From DASSUW01 sp963730535 (GTDB lineage: Bacteria > Actinomycetota > Thermoleophilia > Solirubrobacterales > Solirubrobacteraceae): a DNA stretch of 64,000 nt. The translations under genes were made by a program, and so were the position numbers. The notes beneath the pieces are model-generated. The model was not told where the DNA came from, did not search any database, and saw only the letters and a program-made list of their open reading frames with translations. Location of the stretch: NCBI GenBank assembly GCA_963730535.1, contig CAVSRU010000005.1, forward strand, positions 62,001-126,000. The letters are read 5' to 3'. Shown here piece after piece: positions 1-9,037 of the stretch. Position 1 is the first letter of the stretch; each line of letters starts with the position of its first letter.

Positions 1-1
1 A

Positions 2-778
2 CCGGGCCGGCTCGACGAGGTGGAGGAGCGCCTCGCGCTCTTCGACCGCCTGAAGCGCAAGCACGGCGGGACGATCGAGGCCGTCCTGGCGCACGCGGAG
101 GAGTGCCGGCGCCGCCGCGACGAGCTCACCGGCGCCGAAGAGGCGCTCGCGGCGGGGGAGGCGCGTCTGGAAGCCGCCCGCGTCCAGCTCGCCACCCAGG
201 CCGAAGGGTTGCGGGAGGCACGCCTCGCGGCCGCCGGCGGCCTCGCCGGCACGGTCCGTGAGCGGCTCGCCGGCCTGGCGATGGAGGGAGCCACGTTCGA
301 GGCGCGGCTCGCCGAGCGGGAGGGCTACGGCCCGACGGGCGGCGACGAGGTCGAGTTCCTGATCGCCCCGAACCCCGGGGTGCCGGCCGGCCCGCTGCGC
401 GAGACCGCCTCGGGCGGCGAGCTCTCGCGCGTCATGCTCGCGCTCATGGGGGTCGCCGCCCAGGCCGGTCCGGCGACGCTCGTCTTCGACGAGGTCGATG
501 CCGGCATCGGCGGGCAGACCGCGCGCGCCGTCGGCGAGCAGCTGCGGGGCCTCGCGGCCGGCCGGCAGATCATCTGCATCACCCACCTGCCCCAGATCGC
601 CTCGCTCGCGGACCGCCACTTCACGATCGTCAAGGACACGTCCGGGGACACGGCGAGCACGACCGTGACGCTGCTCGAGAAGGCCGCCGTGGTTGGGGAA
701 CTGGTGCGCATGCTGGGCGCCGAGGACGGCGACGCCGCGGCGCGACGCCACGCCCGCGAGCTCCTCAAGGCCGCGTGA
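2..778 (+). CDS. recN: DNA repair protein RecN, C-terminal part (partial)
   Basis: RecN is an SMC-like ATPase acting in double-strand break repair. The reading frame is open from the first bases of the window, so only the last ~258 codons are present: the end of the coiled coil, then the C-terminal ATPase half with the ABC signature (TASGGELSRVMLAL), Walker B (LVFDEVDAGIGG) and the switch-histidine segment (CITHLPQIA). The methionine at 20 is internal; the true start lies upstream of the window. It is followed by pyrG after a 60-nt gap. Identification is secure from the RecN-specific DEVDAGIGG and THLPQIA motifs. Confidence 0.95.
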   Translation, partial: PGRLDEVEERLALFDRLKRKHGGTIEAVLAHAEECRRRRDELTGAEEALAAGEARLEAARVQLATQAEGLREARLAAAGGLAGTVRERLAGLAMEGATFEARLAEREGYGPTGGDEVEFLIAPNPGVPAGPLRETASGGELSRVMLALMGVAAQAGPATLVFDEVDAGIGGQTARAVGEQLRGLAAGRQIICITHLPQIASLADRHFTIVKDTSGDTASTTVTLLEKAAVVGELVRMLGAEDGDAAARRHARELLKAA

Positions 779-825
779 TGCCCGCCATGGTCCAACCGCC
801 GGTACGGCATCTACACTGGCGGGCC

Positions 826-832
826 AGGAGGA
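826..832 (+). promoter_or_regulatory. Shine-Dalgarno sequence of pyrG
   Basis: AGGAGGA, six bases before the TTG at 839. It decides the use of TTG as the pyrG start. One of the few perfect Shine-Dalgarno boxes in this window, where many other genes look leaderless. Confidence 0.7.
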
Positions 833-838
833 TCACGC

Positions 839-2512
839 TTGCCTGAGTCACGACCCCGCACCCGATTCATCTTCGTCACCGGCGGGGTCGTCTCCTCGCT
901 CGGCAAGGGCATCGCCGCCGCGTCGATCGGCCGGCTGCTCGTCGCCCGCGGCCTCAAGGTCGCCCTGCAGAAGTTCGACCCGTACATCAACGTCGACCCC
1001 GGGACGATGTCGCCGTTCCAGCACGGCGAGGTCTTCGTGACCGAGGACGGCGCGGAGACCGACCTCGATCTCGGGCACTACGAGCGGTTCACCGACGCGA
1101 ATACCTCGCGCGGCTCGAACGTCACCGCCGGCGCGATCTACAACTCGGTCATCCGCAAGGAGCGGCGGGGCGACTACCTCGGCGGCACCGTCCAGGTCGT
1201 CCCCCACATCACGGACGAGATCAAGCACCGCGTGAAGCTGATCGCGGAGAGCCAGGACGTCGACGTGGTGATCACGGAGATCGGCGGCACGGTGGGCGAC
1301 ATCGAGTCGCTGCCGTTCCTGGAGGCCATCCGGCAGTTCCCGGTCGACGTCGGGCGCCGCCGCTGTATGTTCATCCACCTCACGCTGGTGCCGTACATCG
1401 GCCACGCGGGAGAGCTGAAGACCAAGCCCACGCAGCACTCCGTGAACGAGCTGCGACGGATCGGTATCCAGCCGGACATGGTGGTCTGCCGCTCCGAGGG
1501 CGGCCTGCCGCAGGAGCTGCGCAAGAAGATCGCGCTCTTCGCCTCGCTTCCGCCCGAGGCGATCATCTCGGCGCGCGACGTCGACAACATCTACAAGGTC
1601 CCGCTCTACTTCCACCCGGAGGGGGTGGACGACTTCGTGCTCGAGCACTTCGGCATGGAGGCGCCCGCGCCCGAGCTGAGCGACTGGGAGCGTCTGATGC
1701 GCCGCGCGAGCGAAGCCGCGGACGCGGCTCCCGTGCGCATCGCGCTCGTCGGCAAGTACGTCAAGCTCGAGGACGCCTACCTGTCGGTCGCCGAGGCGCT
1801 GCGCCATTCCGGCTTCCACCACGGCTGCCGGATCGAGATCGACTGGGTGGACTCGGAGACGCTCGACGACGGCGAGGTCCGCCAGCGCGTCGCGCAGGCC
1901 GACGGCATCCTCATCCCGGGCGGCTTCGGCGTGCGTGGGATCGAGGGCAAGATCACGGCCTCGCGCATCGCCCGCGAGCAGGGCATCCCGTTCCTGGGCA
2001 TCTGCCTCGGCATGCAGATGGCGGTGGCCGACTTCGCGCGCCACGTCGTCGGCATGGACGGCGCGAACTCGACGGAGTTCGACCCCGAGACCCCGTATCC
2101 GGTGATCGACCTGCTGCCCGAGCAGAAGGAGGTCGCCGACATGGGCGGGACGATGCGCCTGGGCGCCGACCCCGTGAAGCTCCACCCGGACACCAAGGCC
2201 CGCGAGCTGTACGACGAGCCCGTGATCTACGAGCGCCACCGCCACCGTTACGAGGTCAACAACTTCCTGCGCAAGCGGCTCGAGGCGGCGGGGCTGGTCA
2301 TCTCCGGCACGTCGCCCGACGACCGGCTGGTCGAGATCATCGAGATCCACGACCACCCGTTCTTCGTGGCCTCCCAGTTCCACCCGGAGTTCAAGTCCCG
2401 CCCCGAGCGCCCCGCCCCGCTGTTCCGCGACTTCGTGGCAGCCGCCCTCACCCGCGCGCACGAGCGGCGGCCGGACGAGATCGCCACGCAGCAGCCCGCC
2501 CACACCACGTGA
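839..2512 (+). CDS. pyrG: CTP synthase
   Basis: Amidates UTP to CTP with glutamine as nitrogen donor, the last step of pyrimidine nucleotide synthesis. The 557-residue length is normal. The N-terminal synthetase domain begins with the P-loop-like segment GGVVSSLGKG. The C-terminal class I glutamine amidotransferase domain has the nucleophile in GICLGMQM (Cys389) and the catalytic His-Pro-Glu in QFHPEF. I chose the TTG at 839 because an AGGAGGA box (826-832) sits six bases before it and the N-terminus fits the family. The stop overlaps the GTG of the next gene (GTGA), indicating translational coupling. Confidence 0.97.
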   Translation: MPESRPRTRFIFVTGGVVSSLGKGIAAASIGRLLVARGLKVALQKFDPYINVDPGTMSPFQHGEVFVTEDGAETDLDLGHYERFTDANTSRGSNVTAGAIYNSVIRKERRGDYLGGTVQVVPHITDEIKHRVKLIAESQDVDVVITEIGGTVGDIESLPFLEAIRQFPVDVGRRRCMFIHLTLVPYIGHAGELKTKPTQHSVNELRRIGIQPDMVVCRSEGGLPQELRKKIALFASLPPEAIISARDVDNIYKVPLYFHPEGVDDFVLEHFGMEAPAPELSDWERLMRRASEAADAAPVRIALVGKYVKLEDAYLSVAEALRHSGFHHGCRIEIDWVDSETLDDGEVRQRVAQADGILIPGGFGVRGIEGKITASRIAREQGIPFLGICLGMQMAVADFARHVVGMDGANSTEFDPETPYPVIDLLPEQKEVADMGGTMRLGADPVKLHPDTKARELYDEPVIYERHRHRYEVNNFLRKRLEAAGLVISGTSPDDRLVEIIEIHDHPFFVASQFHPEFKSRPERPAPLFRDFVAAALTRAHERRPDEIATQQPAHTT

Positions 2513-3616
2513 GGCCCGCGTCCGAGGCCGAGAAGGCCCGGCTCGCGGATCTGTTCGTGGAGCTCTGCCGGATCCCGAGCCCGTTCGGGCACGAGCGCGA
2601 GTGCGCGGACCGTGTGCTCGCCGAGCTGCGCGGGATGGGCATCGGCGCCGAGGAGGACGCCGCGGGCAACCTGCTCGCCCGCCTGCCCGGACGCTCCGAC
2701 CGCTCGGTGCTCCTGTGCGCGCACCTCGACACGGTGGAGACCGAGGCCCCGATCGATCCGGTGCTCGTCGACGGCGGCTGGGAGAACGAGAACGACGGCA
2801 TCCTCGGCGCCGACAACAAGGCCGCGCTGGCCGTGATGCTCGAGGTCGCCCGCCGGGCGTCCGTGGAAGGCTCGCCGGTCGGGCATCGAGCTGCTGTTCA
2901 CGGTCTCCGAGGAGAACGCCCTGGCGGGCGCCAAGGCGTTCGACGCCTCACAGCTGAGGTCCGACTTCGGCTACGTGTTCGACCACGCGACGGCGATCGG
3001 GGACGTCGTGGTCGCCTCGCCGACGTACTTCCGGATCGAGGCCAGCTTCCTCGGCAAGGCAGCGCACGCCGGGATCCGCCCCGAGGACGGCCGCAGCGCC
3101 GTGCTGGCCGCGGCGCTGGCGATCGCCGCCATGCCGCTCGGCCGGATCGATGACCAGACGACCGCCAACGTCGGCTCGGTGCAGGGCGGCGTCGGGTCCA
3201 CCAACGTCGTCCCCGAACGCTGCCGGCTGCTCGCCGAGGCGCGCTCGCTCGACCCGACCCGTGTCGAGGAGACGGTGGCGCGCATGGTCGACGCGCTGCA
3301 CGACGGCGCCGCGGGGGCCGAATGCGACGTCGACGTCATCTCCGAGAAGCTGTTCACGGGCTTCCGGGTCCGCCCCGGCGGGCCGGAGCTCGCGGCCGCC
3401 GAGGCGGCCCTGCGCTCTCGCGGCTACGAGCCGCGACGCATCCAGACCGGCGGCGGGTCCGACGCCAACGCCCTCCAGGCGGCCGGCTTCCCGTGCCTGA
3501 ACCTCGCCAACGGCACCGAGCGCAACCACGAGTCGACCGAGCGCGTTTCCGTCGCGGCCCTCGAGGGGATGCTCGACGTCGCGCTCGCGCTGCTCGACGA
3601 GGCCGCGGCGGTCTGA
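2509..3616 (+). pseudogene. M20-family metallopeptidase (PepT/CPG2-like), frame broken
   Basis: Zinc-dependent exopeptidase of the M20 family. Codons from 2509 give the metal-binding start (LLCAHLDTVE, then GADNKAALAVMLEVA). Near 2880-2883 the frame must move by one base, after which the expected continuation GIELLFTVSEENALAGAKAF, the dimerisation domain (KAAHAGIRPEDG) and the C-terminal metal site (QTGGGSDANAL, NGTERNHESTE) follow to the stop at 3616. Together the pieces make a normal ~368-residue protein. The break equals one extra G in the run GTCGGGCATC. It is either a sequencing error or a recent inactivating insertion. The start overlaps the pyrG stop by GTGA; the next gene begins one base after the stop. 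Confidence 0.85.
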
Positions 3617-3617
3617 C

Positions 3618-4160
3618 ATGAGCTCCAGGTTCGAGAACGTCCGCACCGAGACCGTCTACGACGGCAACTTCTTCACCGTCATCGCGGCGACGTTCCGCCA
3701 CGAGGACGGGGAGGAGGCCGAGCGCGAGATCGTCACCCACCCCGGCGCCGTCGGGATCGTCGTGCTCGACGGCGACCAGCTCTGGTTCGTCCGCCAGCCG
3801 CGCGAGGCGATCGGCGTCCCCGACCTGCTCGAGCTGCCGGCCGGCAAGCTCGACGAGGAGGGCGAGTCGCCGCTCGACACGGGCAAGCGCGAGCTCGCCG
3901 AGGAACTCGGCAAGCAGGCGGCCGACTGGGAACCGCTCGGCGCGTTCTACACATCACCCGGCTTCACGAACGAGCAGGTCCACCTCTTCCTCGCCACCGG
4001 CATCTCCGACGTCGACGAACGCCCGACGGTCGACGAGAACGAGCGAATCGACGCCGAGGTCCGCCCGCTCTCCGAGCTCGACGCGATCCTCGCCGAGACG
4101 ACGGACTCCAAGACCCTCATCGGGCTCTACCGCCTCCGCGACCGGCTCAACCAGCGCTGA
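3618..4160 (+). CDS. Nudix hydrolase (ADP-ribose pyrophosphatase-like)
   Basis: Nudix phosphohydrolase of 180 residues. The Nudix box is visible: ELPAGKLDEEGES followed by RELAEELG. One extra residue lies between the leading G and the first E, a variant common in actinobacterial ADP-ribose pyrophosphatase-like proteins. The N-terminal V-Y-x-G-x-F-F-T-V pattern also fits that group. Start ATG 3618 follows the peptidase stop by one base, so the two are probably cotranscribed. The exact substrate (ADP-ribose or another nucleoside diphosphate derivative) cannot be read from sequence. Confidence 0.88.
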   Translation: MSSRFENVRTETVYDGNFFTVIAATFRHEDGEEAEREIVTHPGAVGIVVLDGDQLWFVRQPREAIGVPDLLELPAGKLDEEGESPLDTGKRELAEELGKQAADWEPLGAFYTSPGFTNEQVHLFLATGISDVDERPTVDENERIDAEVRPLSELDAILAETTDSKTLIGLYRLRDRLNQR

Positions 4161-4370
4161 CGGCTCAGGCCGGCTGAGCCCCGGGTCGGCCGTCCTCGAC
4201 CGCGAACGACGCGAACGTGTACGCGGGCAAGCGATTCGAAGACGTCCGGCATGGCATCTCCCGTCTGCTTGTTGGAACGAGGCAATTACACCTGAACGCG
4301 ACCCGGCACGTGTGACAGGTGCGTTGCACCGCGCAGGGCGGCCGGGGGCGGCGGCGAAGGACTCACGTCC

Positions 4371-5309
4371 ATGGCGATCGCGACCTCGACACAGCCCTTC
4401 GAGCACCTGCTGCTCGACTTCCTCGCCTACCTGGAGTTCGAGCGCGGCCTCTCCCGCAACACGCTCGAGGCGTATCGCTCGGACCTCCAGCAGCTCGGCG
4501 CGCACCTGCGGCGATCCGGGACCGACGCACTGGTCGCGACCCACACCGACCTCGCCGACTTCGTCGCGGACCTCGCCGCGGGGGACGAGGACCGCCCGCC
4601 CGCGTCACCCGCCACGCTCCAGCGCAAGGTCGCCTGCCTGCGCTCGTTCTACCGCCACCTGCGCCGCCAGGACCTCGTGGTCGACGACCCGACGGTCCAC
4701 CTGCGCGCCCCCAAGCAGACCCGCCGGCTCCCGCAGGTGCTCAGCCGCGACGAGGTCGCCCGGCTGCTCGAGGCGCCCCGCGGCACCGAGCCGCCCGCCC
4801 TCCGCGACCGCGCGCTGCTCGAGCTGATGTACGCGTGCGGGCTGCGCGCGTCGGAGGCGATCGGCCTCGAGCTCGGCGACGTCGACCTGGAGGCCGGGAT
4901 CCTCCGCGCGCGCGGCAAGGGCTCGAAGGAGCGGCTCGTCCCGATCGGCGCCGCCGCCTCGCGGGCGCTCATGAGCTACGTCGGCCGCGGGCGCCCTCGG
5001 CTCGTCGGCGACCGCCTCGAGGCCTCCCTGTTCGTCAACCACCGCGGCGCCCGGCTCACCCGCCAGGGCCTCTACAAGATCGTCCAGCGCCACGCCCTCA
5101 CGGCCGGCCTCGACGGCAAGATGAGCCCGCATACCCTCCGCCACACGTTCGCCACCCACCTCCTCGCCGGCGGCTGCGACCTCCGCTCGCTCCAGGAGAT
5201 GCTCGGCCACGCCGACATCGCGACGACCCAGGTCTACACGCACCTCTCCGCCGAGCGCCTCAAGGACGTCTACCACCAGGCGCATCCGCGGGCCCGCCGC
5301 GCGTCGTAA
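4371..5309 (+). CDS. xerD: Site-specific tyrosine recombinase XerD
   Basis: Tyrosine recombinase of 312 residues that with a partner (XerC) resolves chromosome dimers at dif. It has the N-terminal SAM-like core-binding domain (FLAYLEFERGLSRNTLEAY) and the catalytic domain. All catalytic residues are visible: Arg159 (CGLRASE), Lys183 (GKGSKERLVP), His254 and Arg257 (HTLRHTFATH), His280 (LGHADI) and Tyr289 (VYTHLS). XerD is preferred over XerC because it follows the Nudix gene, a common actinobacterial order, but XerC cannot be excluded. The 210 nt before it hold no gene. A dispersed repeat begins 15 nt after its stop. Confidence 0.93.
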   Translation: MAIATSTQPFEHLLLDFLAYLEFERGLSRNTLEAYRSDLQQLGAHLRRSGTDALVATHTDLADFVADLAAGDEDRPPASPATLQRKVACLRSFYRHLRRQDLVVDDPTVHLRAPKQTRRLPQVLSRDEVARLLEAPRGTEPPALRDRALLELMYACGLRASEAIGLELGDVDLEAGILRARGKGSKERLVPIGAAASRALMSYVGRGRPRLVGDRLEASLFVNHRGARLTRQGLYKIVQRHALTAGLDGKMSPHTLRHTFATHLLAGGCDLRSLQEMLGHADIATTQVYTHLSAERLKDVYHQAHPRARRAS

Positions 5310-5324
5310 CCGCGGCCAGGGTTC

Positions 5325-5516
5325 ACGTCAACTGCGGCATTGAGGGAAGGGCGCGGAGTGTCGTGGCGATCCGCGTGTGTTTCGTTGCAGCTCTCCCCGG
5401 TCCGGAAAGTAGTGGGTCTGGAAAGTCTCGCTATACGGGACTTAGCGCAACCACGCGAAAGTGGAGTGTCGATCCGCTGACATCAACCGCCTCCCTACCC
5501 AGCCGCAGTTGACGTT
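5325..5516. repeat. Dispersed inverted-repeat element, copy R1 (diverged)
   Basis: A 192-bp intergenic element between xerD and deoB. Its right arm (CCTCCCTACCCAGCCGCAG, then TTGACGTT, ending at 5516) is almost identical to the right arms of copies R2 and R3. Its left arm (ACGTCAACTGCGGC from 5325) pairs with the far end of the right arm, but the inner half is degraded. The interior is unrelated to that of R2/R3 and lacks their two hairpins. No ORF is present. It begins 15 nt after the xerD stop codon. Probably an old or differently loaded member of the family. Confidence 0.7.
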
Positions 5517-5574
5517 CGTCGGCGCTGACGACCCCGCGGAGGACCAAACGAAGCCGCGCGAACACGCGCCCGGA

Positions 5575-5580
5575 TATCGT
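5575..5580 (+). promoter_or_regulatory. -10 box of a probable leaderless deoB transcript
   Basis: TATCGT ending seven bases before GTG 5588. The spacing places transcription start at or next to the start codon. It argues against the in-frame GTG at 5579, which overlaps the box. Confidence 0.5.
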
Positions 5581-5587
5581 GCGCCCC

Positions 5588-6736
5588 GTGCGCGCCTTCG
5601 TCGTCGTCATCGACGCCTGCGGCGCTGGCGAGCTGCCGGACAGCGGCGACTACGGCGACGCCGGCGCCAACACGCTCGGCCATGTCGCCGAGGCGTCCGG
5701 CGGGCTGGATCTGCCGGTGATGGCGAGCCTCGGCCTCGGCAACATCATGCCGCTCGTCGGCGTCGAGCCCGCCGCGCAGCCCGCCGTCCACGGCCGTCTG
5801 CACCCGCTCGGCCCGGGCAAGGACACGATCACCGGCCACTGGGAGCTGATGGGGGTCATCACTCCCGTCGCGCTGCGCACCTACCCCGACGGCTTCCCCG
5901 ACGAGATCCTCGACGCCCTGCGCGAGGCGACCGGCCGCGGGGCGCTGTGCAACCGGCCGTACTCCGGCACCCAGGTCATCGACGACTTCGGCGAGCGCCA
6001 CATGGAGACCGGCGACCTGATCGTGTACACGTCGGCCGACTCGGTGCTGCAGATCGCGGCCCACGAGGACGTGGTCCCGCTGCCCGAGCTCTACGAGGCG
6101 TGCGCCGCGGCGCGCCGGATCATGACCGGCGAGCATGCCGTCGGCCGCGTGATCGCCCGGCCGTTCGCCGGCGAGCCTGGAGCGTTCCGGCGCACCGAAG
6201 GGCGGAAGGACATCGCGCTCGATCCGCCGGGCCGCTCGTACCTCGAGGAGCTGCGCGACTCCGGCGTGCCGGTCCACACCGTGGGCAAGATCGGCCAGGT
6301 CTTCAACGGGGTCGGGGTGGACGAGCAGCACAAGGCCCCCACCAACGCCGCGGGGATCGCCGAGACTTCGAGGCTGATCGACGAGCTGGACACCGGCCTC
6401 GTGTTCGCGAACCTCGTGGAGACCGACCAGGTCTTCGGCCACCGCAACGACGTGGCCGGCTTCCACGGCGCGCTCAAGGAGATCGACGCCGCCGTCGGCG
6501 CCTGGCTCGAGCGGCTCGACCCTGACCGCGACCTCCTCGTCCTCACCGCCGACCACGGCTGCGACCCGACGCACCCCGGCACCGACCACACTCGCGAGCA
6601 CGCCCCGCTCCTCGCCCGCTTCGCCGGCGGGTCCCGACGCAACGACGGTCCGTTCGCCGACGTCGGCGCCTCGGTGCTGCGCTGGCTCGCCCGCCGCGAC
6701 GCCCCAGCGCTGCCCGGCGAGCCGTTCGTGCCGTGA
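5588..6736 (+). CDS. deoB: Phosphopentomutase
   Basis: Interconverts (deoxy)ribose 1-phosphate and 5-phosphate in nucleoside salvage. It belongs to the alkaline-phosphatase superfamily with two metal ions. Visible: the first metal site VVVIDACGAGELPDS, the catalytic-loop region GHWELMG, and the C-terminal metal ligands in LTADHGCDPTHPGTDHTREH. Length of 382 residues is typical. GTG 5588 was chosen over GTG 5579 because a TATCGT -10 box sits seven bases before it. The stop overlaps the next start by GTGA. Confidence 0.95.
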   Translation: MRAFVVVIDACGAGELPDSGDYGDAGANTLGHVAEASGGLDLPVMASLGLGNIMPLVGVEPAAQPAVHGRLHPLGPGKDTITGHWELMGVITPVALRTYPDGFPDEILDALREATGRGALCNRPYSGTQVIDDFGERHMETGDLIVYTSADSVLQIAAHEDVVPLPELYEACAAARRIMTGEHAVGRVIARPFAGEPGAFRRTEGRKDIALDPPGRSYLEELRDSGVPVHTVGKIGQVFNGVGVDEQHKAPTNAAGIAETSRLIDELDTGLVFANLVETDQVFGHRNDVAGFHGALKEIDAAVGAWLERLDPDRDLLVLTADHGCDPTHPGTDHTREHAPLLARFAGGSRRNDGPFADVGASVLRWLARRDAPALPGEPFVP

Positions 6737-7902
6737 GGTCCAGCGCGGCGGCCGCGGCGCTCACGATCTTGATCTGTGGGTGCGGAGGGAGCGACCCCGG
6801 GCCGCGCCCGAACGCGAGCCCCGGCGCGCCGGCCGAGCGCGCCGCGCCAACCCCTGAACAGGAGATCGCGCGGCTGCTCACGGAACGCGCTGCCGCGCTG
6901 GAGGCCGGCGACGCGCGGGCGTACGCCGCCACCGCCATCGCCGCCCAGAGACGCCGCGACCGCGTGCACGGCCGCCGCGCCGCCCGCCTCAGGCTGCGCG
7001 ACGTCGAGCTGACGCCCCGCGGCGTCGACGCCGACGGCAACCGGGCGACGGCGAGCGTGCTCACCTCGTACTCGTTCGCCGGCGTCCGCGGCGAGTTCCA
7101 AGTCCGGCGGCGCTTCGCGCTCAGGAAGCGGCGCGAGTGGCGGATCGCGCGGGTCGGATCCGGACGCGGCGCACCGCCGTGGGAGCTGGCGGACTTCGTC
7201 GAGCACAGGACGCCCCACTTCGCCGTGCTCGCGCCCGCCGACCTCGACGTCGGCGACCTGCCCGCCGCGCTCGAGGACGGTTACGCGACGATGCGCGACC
7301 TGCTCGTCCGCGGCCGGCTTCAGCGCCGCTATCTGGTCGTCGTTGCGGCCGATGCGGCCCAGGCGCGCGCGCTGACCACCGAGATCGAGGGGGTGGAGAC
7401 GCTCGCCGCCATCTCCGACGCGACGGTCGTGCAGAGCGGCCCCGAGGCCAGCGTCGACCGGGTCGTCGCCCTGCGGCTGCTGGTCGTGTGGCAGTCGTAC
7501 GGCCTCCTCGGCCCCGAGGAGCGCGCCAAGGTCGTCACCCACGAGCTCACCCACGCGGTGCTGGCCGGCTCGACGTCGGGGCGGATGCCGTCGTGGCTGG
7601 GGGAGGGCGTGGCGCTCTACGTCTCCGGCGATCGGCGTGCCGCGCCGGTGGGAGCCGACCTCGCCGCCCTCTCGCGGCCGGAAGCGATCGCCCGGCTGGC
7701 CGGCACCGCACAGGGCGACGCGTACGCGACCAGCTCGGCGGCCGCGTTCGCGATCGCGGACCGGTTCGGCCGGCGCGCCCTGCTGCGGCTCTACGACGTC
7801 TTCAACGAGCCGTCGCTGCGCGGGCGCCCCGGCCCGAGGCTGACCAACCGCGCGGTGAAGCGGGTGCTCGGGATCTCGCTCGGCGATGTCCTGGATGGCT
7901 GA
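6733..7902 (+). CDS. Predicted lipoprotein with HEXXH zinc-protease motif
   Basis: A 389-residue exported protein with a short hydrophobic N-terminus ending in a Cys (AALTILICGCGGS), consistent with a lipoprotein, followed by a Pro/Ala-rich linker. The C-terminal half contains THELTHAVL, a HEXXH zinc motif, then the third-ligand region PSWLGEGVALYVSG, the pattern of gluzincin peptidase-like (MA clan) proteins. The N-terminal half looks like a cystatin/SnoaL-like domain (inference). It overlaps deoB by GTGA. The substrate is unknown. It has the same HELTH motif as the unrelated secreted protein at 24689. Confidence 0.75.
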   Translation: MRSSAAAAALTILICGCGGSDPGPRPNASPGAPAERAAPTPEQEIARLLTERAAALEAGDARAYAATAIAAQRRRDRVHGRRAARLRLRDVELTPRGVDADGNRATASVLTSYSFAGVRGEFQVRRRFALRKRREWRIARVGSGRGAPPWELADFVEHRTPHFAVLAPADLDVGDLPAALEDGYATMRDLLVRGRLQRRYLVVVAADAAQARALTTEIEGVETLAAISDATVVQSGPEASVDRVVALRLLVVWQSYGLLGPEERAKVVTHELTHAVLAGSTSGRMPSWLGEGVALYVSGDRRAAPVGADLAALSRPEAIARLAGTAQGDAYATSSAAAFAIADRFGRRALLRLYDVFNEPSLRGRPGPRLTNRAVKRVLGISLGDVLDG

Positions 7903-7921
7903 TTCCAGTGAATCAACCATC

Positions 7922-7927
7922 TAGGCT
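7922..7927 (+). promoter_or_regulatory. -10 box of mutM
   Basis: TAGGCT, eight bases before GTG 7936, matching the TANNNT-N6-10-start pattern seen before many genes in this window. No Shine-Dalgarno sequence fits in the gap. Confidence 0.5.
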
Positions 7928-7935
7928 GAGCCGGC

Positions 7936-8808
7936 GTGCCCGAGCTGCCCGAGGTCGAGACGATCCGCCGCCACCTCGCGCCGCACGTGGAGCACCGGAC
8001 GCTGCAGCGGCTCGAGGTGCTCGACGCGCGCTGGTCGCGCCCGCTCGCGCCCCAGGAGCTGGCCGCGGCGGTCGAGGGCCGGGCGGTCGAGCGACTCGCG
8101 AGACGAGGCAAGTACCTCGTCTGGGAGCTCGAGGACGACGCGTTCCTGCTCGTCCACCTGCGGATGACCGGGACGCTGCTGCTCGACCCGCCGGGCGATC
8201 CGCCGCCCCACACCCGCGTCTGGCTGCGCCTCGACGACCACGACGTCGCCTTCACCGACGCTCGCCGTTTCGGCACCGGCGAGCTGGCGCTCGGCACCGA
8301 GCAGCGCGACGCGTTCTTCGCCGCACGGCTCGGCCTCGAGCCCTACGCCGACGACTTCACGACCGCCCACCTGCATGCGCTCGCGAGAACGTCACGCGCC
8401 CCGATCAAGGCGTTCCTGCTCGACCAGAAGCGGATCGCGGGCGTCGGCAACATCTACGCGGACGAGGCGCTCTTCCGCGCCCGCCTGCACCCGCTGCGCC
8501 CCGCCAACCGCCTCACCCGGCCCCAGGCCGCGGCGCTGCGCGACGCGATCGTCGCCTCGCTCGACGCCGGGATCGCCGCCAAGGGAGCCACGATCGACGA
8601 CTTCCGCGACCCCGACGGCGTCAGCGGCACGTTCCAGGACGAGTTCCTCGTCCATCGCCGCGAGGGCGAGCCGTGCCCGCGCTGCGGGAACCCCATACGC
8701 AAGCTGCGCGCCGCGGGACGCGGCACGTACGTATGCGAGCGCTGCCAGCCCCGGCCGCGCTATGCCGCAGCGGCGAGGTCGGCCAGGCGGCCGGCCTTGT
8801 CGGCCTGA
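7936..8808 (+). CDS. mutM: Formamidopyrimidine-DNA glycosylase (Fpg/MutM)
   Basis: Base-excision repair glycosylase/AP lyase for 8-oxoguanine and ring-opened purines. The mature N-terminus PELPEVETIRR carries the catalytic Pro2 and Glu3. The helix-two-turn-helix region (KRIAGVGNIYADEALF) and the C-terminal zinc finger (CPRCGNPIRK and YVCERCQ) are intact. Length is 290 residues. GTG 7936 is preceded by a TAGGCT -10 box eight bases upstream, suggesting a leaderless mRNA. Its last 16 codons overlap the 3' end of the convergent glutaredoxin gene by 49 bp, so its C-terminal tail after the zinc finger is encoded inside the neighbour. Confidence 0.96.
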   Translation: MPELPEVETIRRHLAPHVEHRTLQRLEVLDARWSRPLAPQELAAAVEGRAVERLARRGKYLVWELEDDAFLLVHLRMTGTLLLDPPGDPPPHTRVWLRLDDHDVAFTDARRFGTGELALGTEQRDAFFAARLGLEPYADDFTTAHLHALARTSRAPIKAFLLDQKRIAGVGNIYADEALFRARLHPLRPANRLTRPQAAALRDAIVASLDAGIAAKGATIDDFRDPDGVSGTFQDEFLVHRREGEPCPRCGNPIRKLRAAGRGTYVCERCQPRPRYAAAARSARRPALSA

Positions 8809-9017
8809 ACGAGCTCCTGGTAGCCGCCGACTACCTCCGCGCCGATGACGACCTGGGGGAACGTCATCATGCCGGTCATCCGTACCAGCTCGGTGCGGCC
8901 CAGTGCGTCCTTGGCGAGGTTGATCTCGTCGTAGGGGACGTTGCGCTTATCGAGGAGCGACTTCGCCACGCGGCAGAAGCCGCACGGCTCCGTCGTGTAG
9001 ATCGTGACCCGGTTCAT
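8760..9017 (-). CDS. Glutaredoxin
   Basis: An 85-residue glutaredoxin/mycoredoxin-like protein with the dithiol active site EPCGFCRVAK, the cis-proline segment TFPQV and the glutathione-type loop GGYQELV. It reduces disulfides; in actinobacteria the electron donor may be mycothiol rather than glutathione (inference). It overlaps mutM at its 3' end and starts only 20 bp from recO on the other strand. On its own strand TATGTT lies 12 bases before the ATG, a likely -10 box. Confidence 0.93.
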   Translation of the reverse strand: MNRVTIYTTEPCGFCRVAKSLLDKRNVPYDEINLAKDALGRTELVRMTGMMTFPQVVIGAEVVGGYQELVQADKAGRLADLAAAA

Positions 9018-9037
9018 TACTTCAACAAAAACATAGC

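Noticed and set aside
2509..3616. Programmed +1 frameshifting in the M20 peptidase gene
   Set aside because: No slippery heptamer or downstream structure is evident, and five other genes show the same kind of one-base break, which points to sequencing error.
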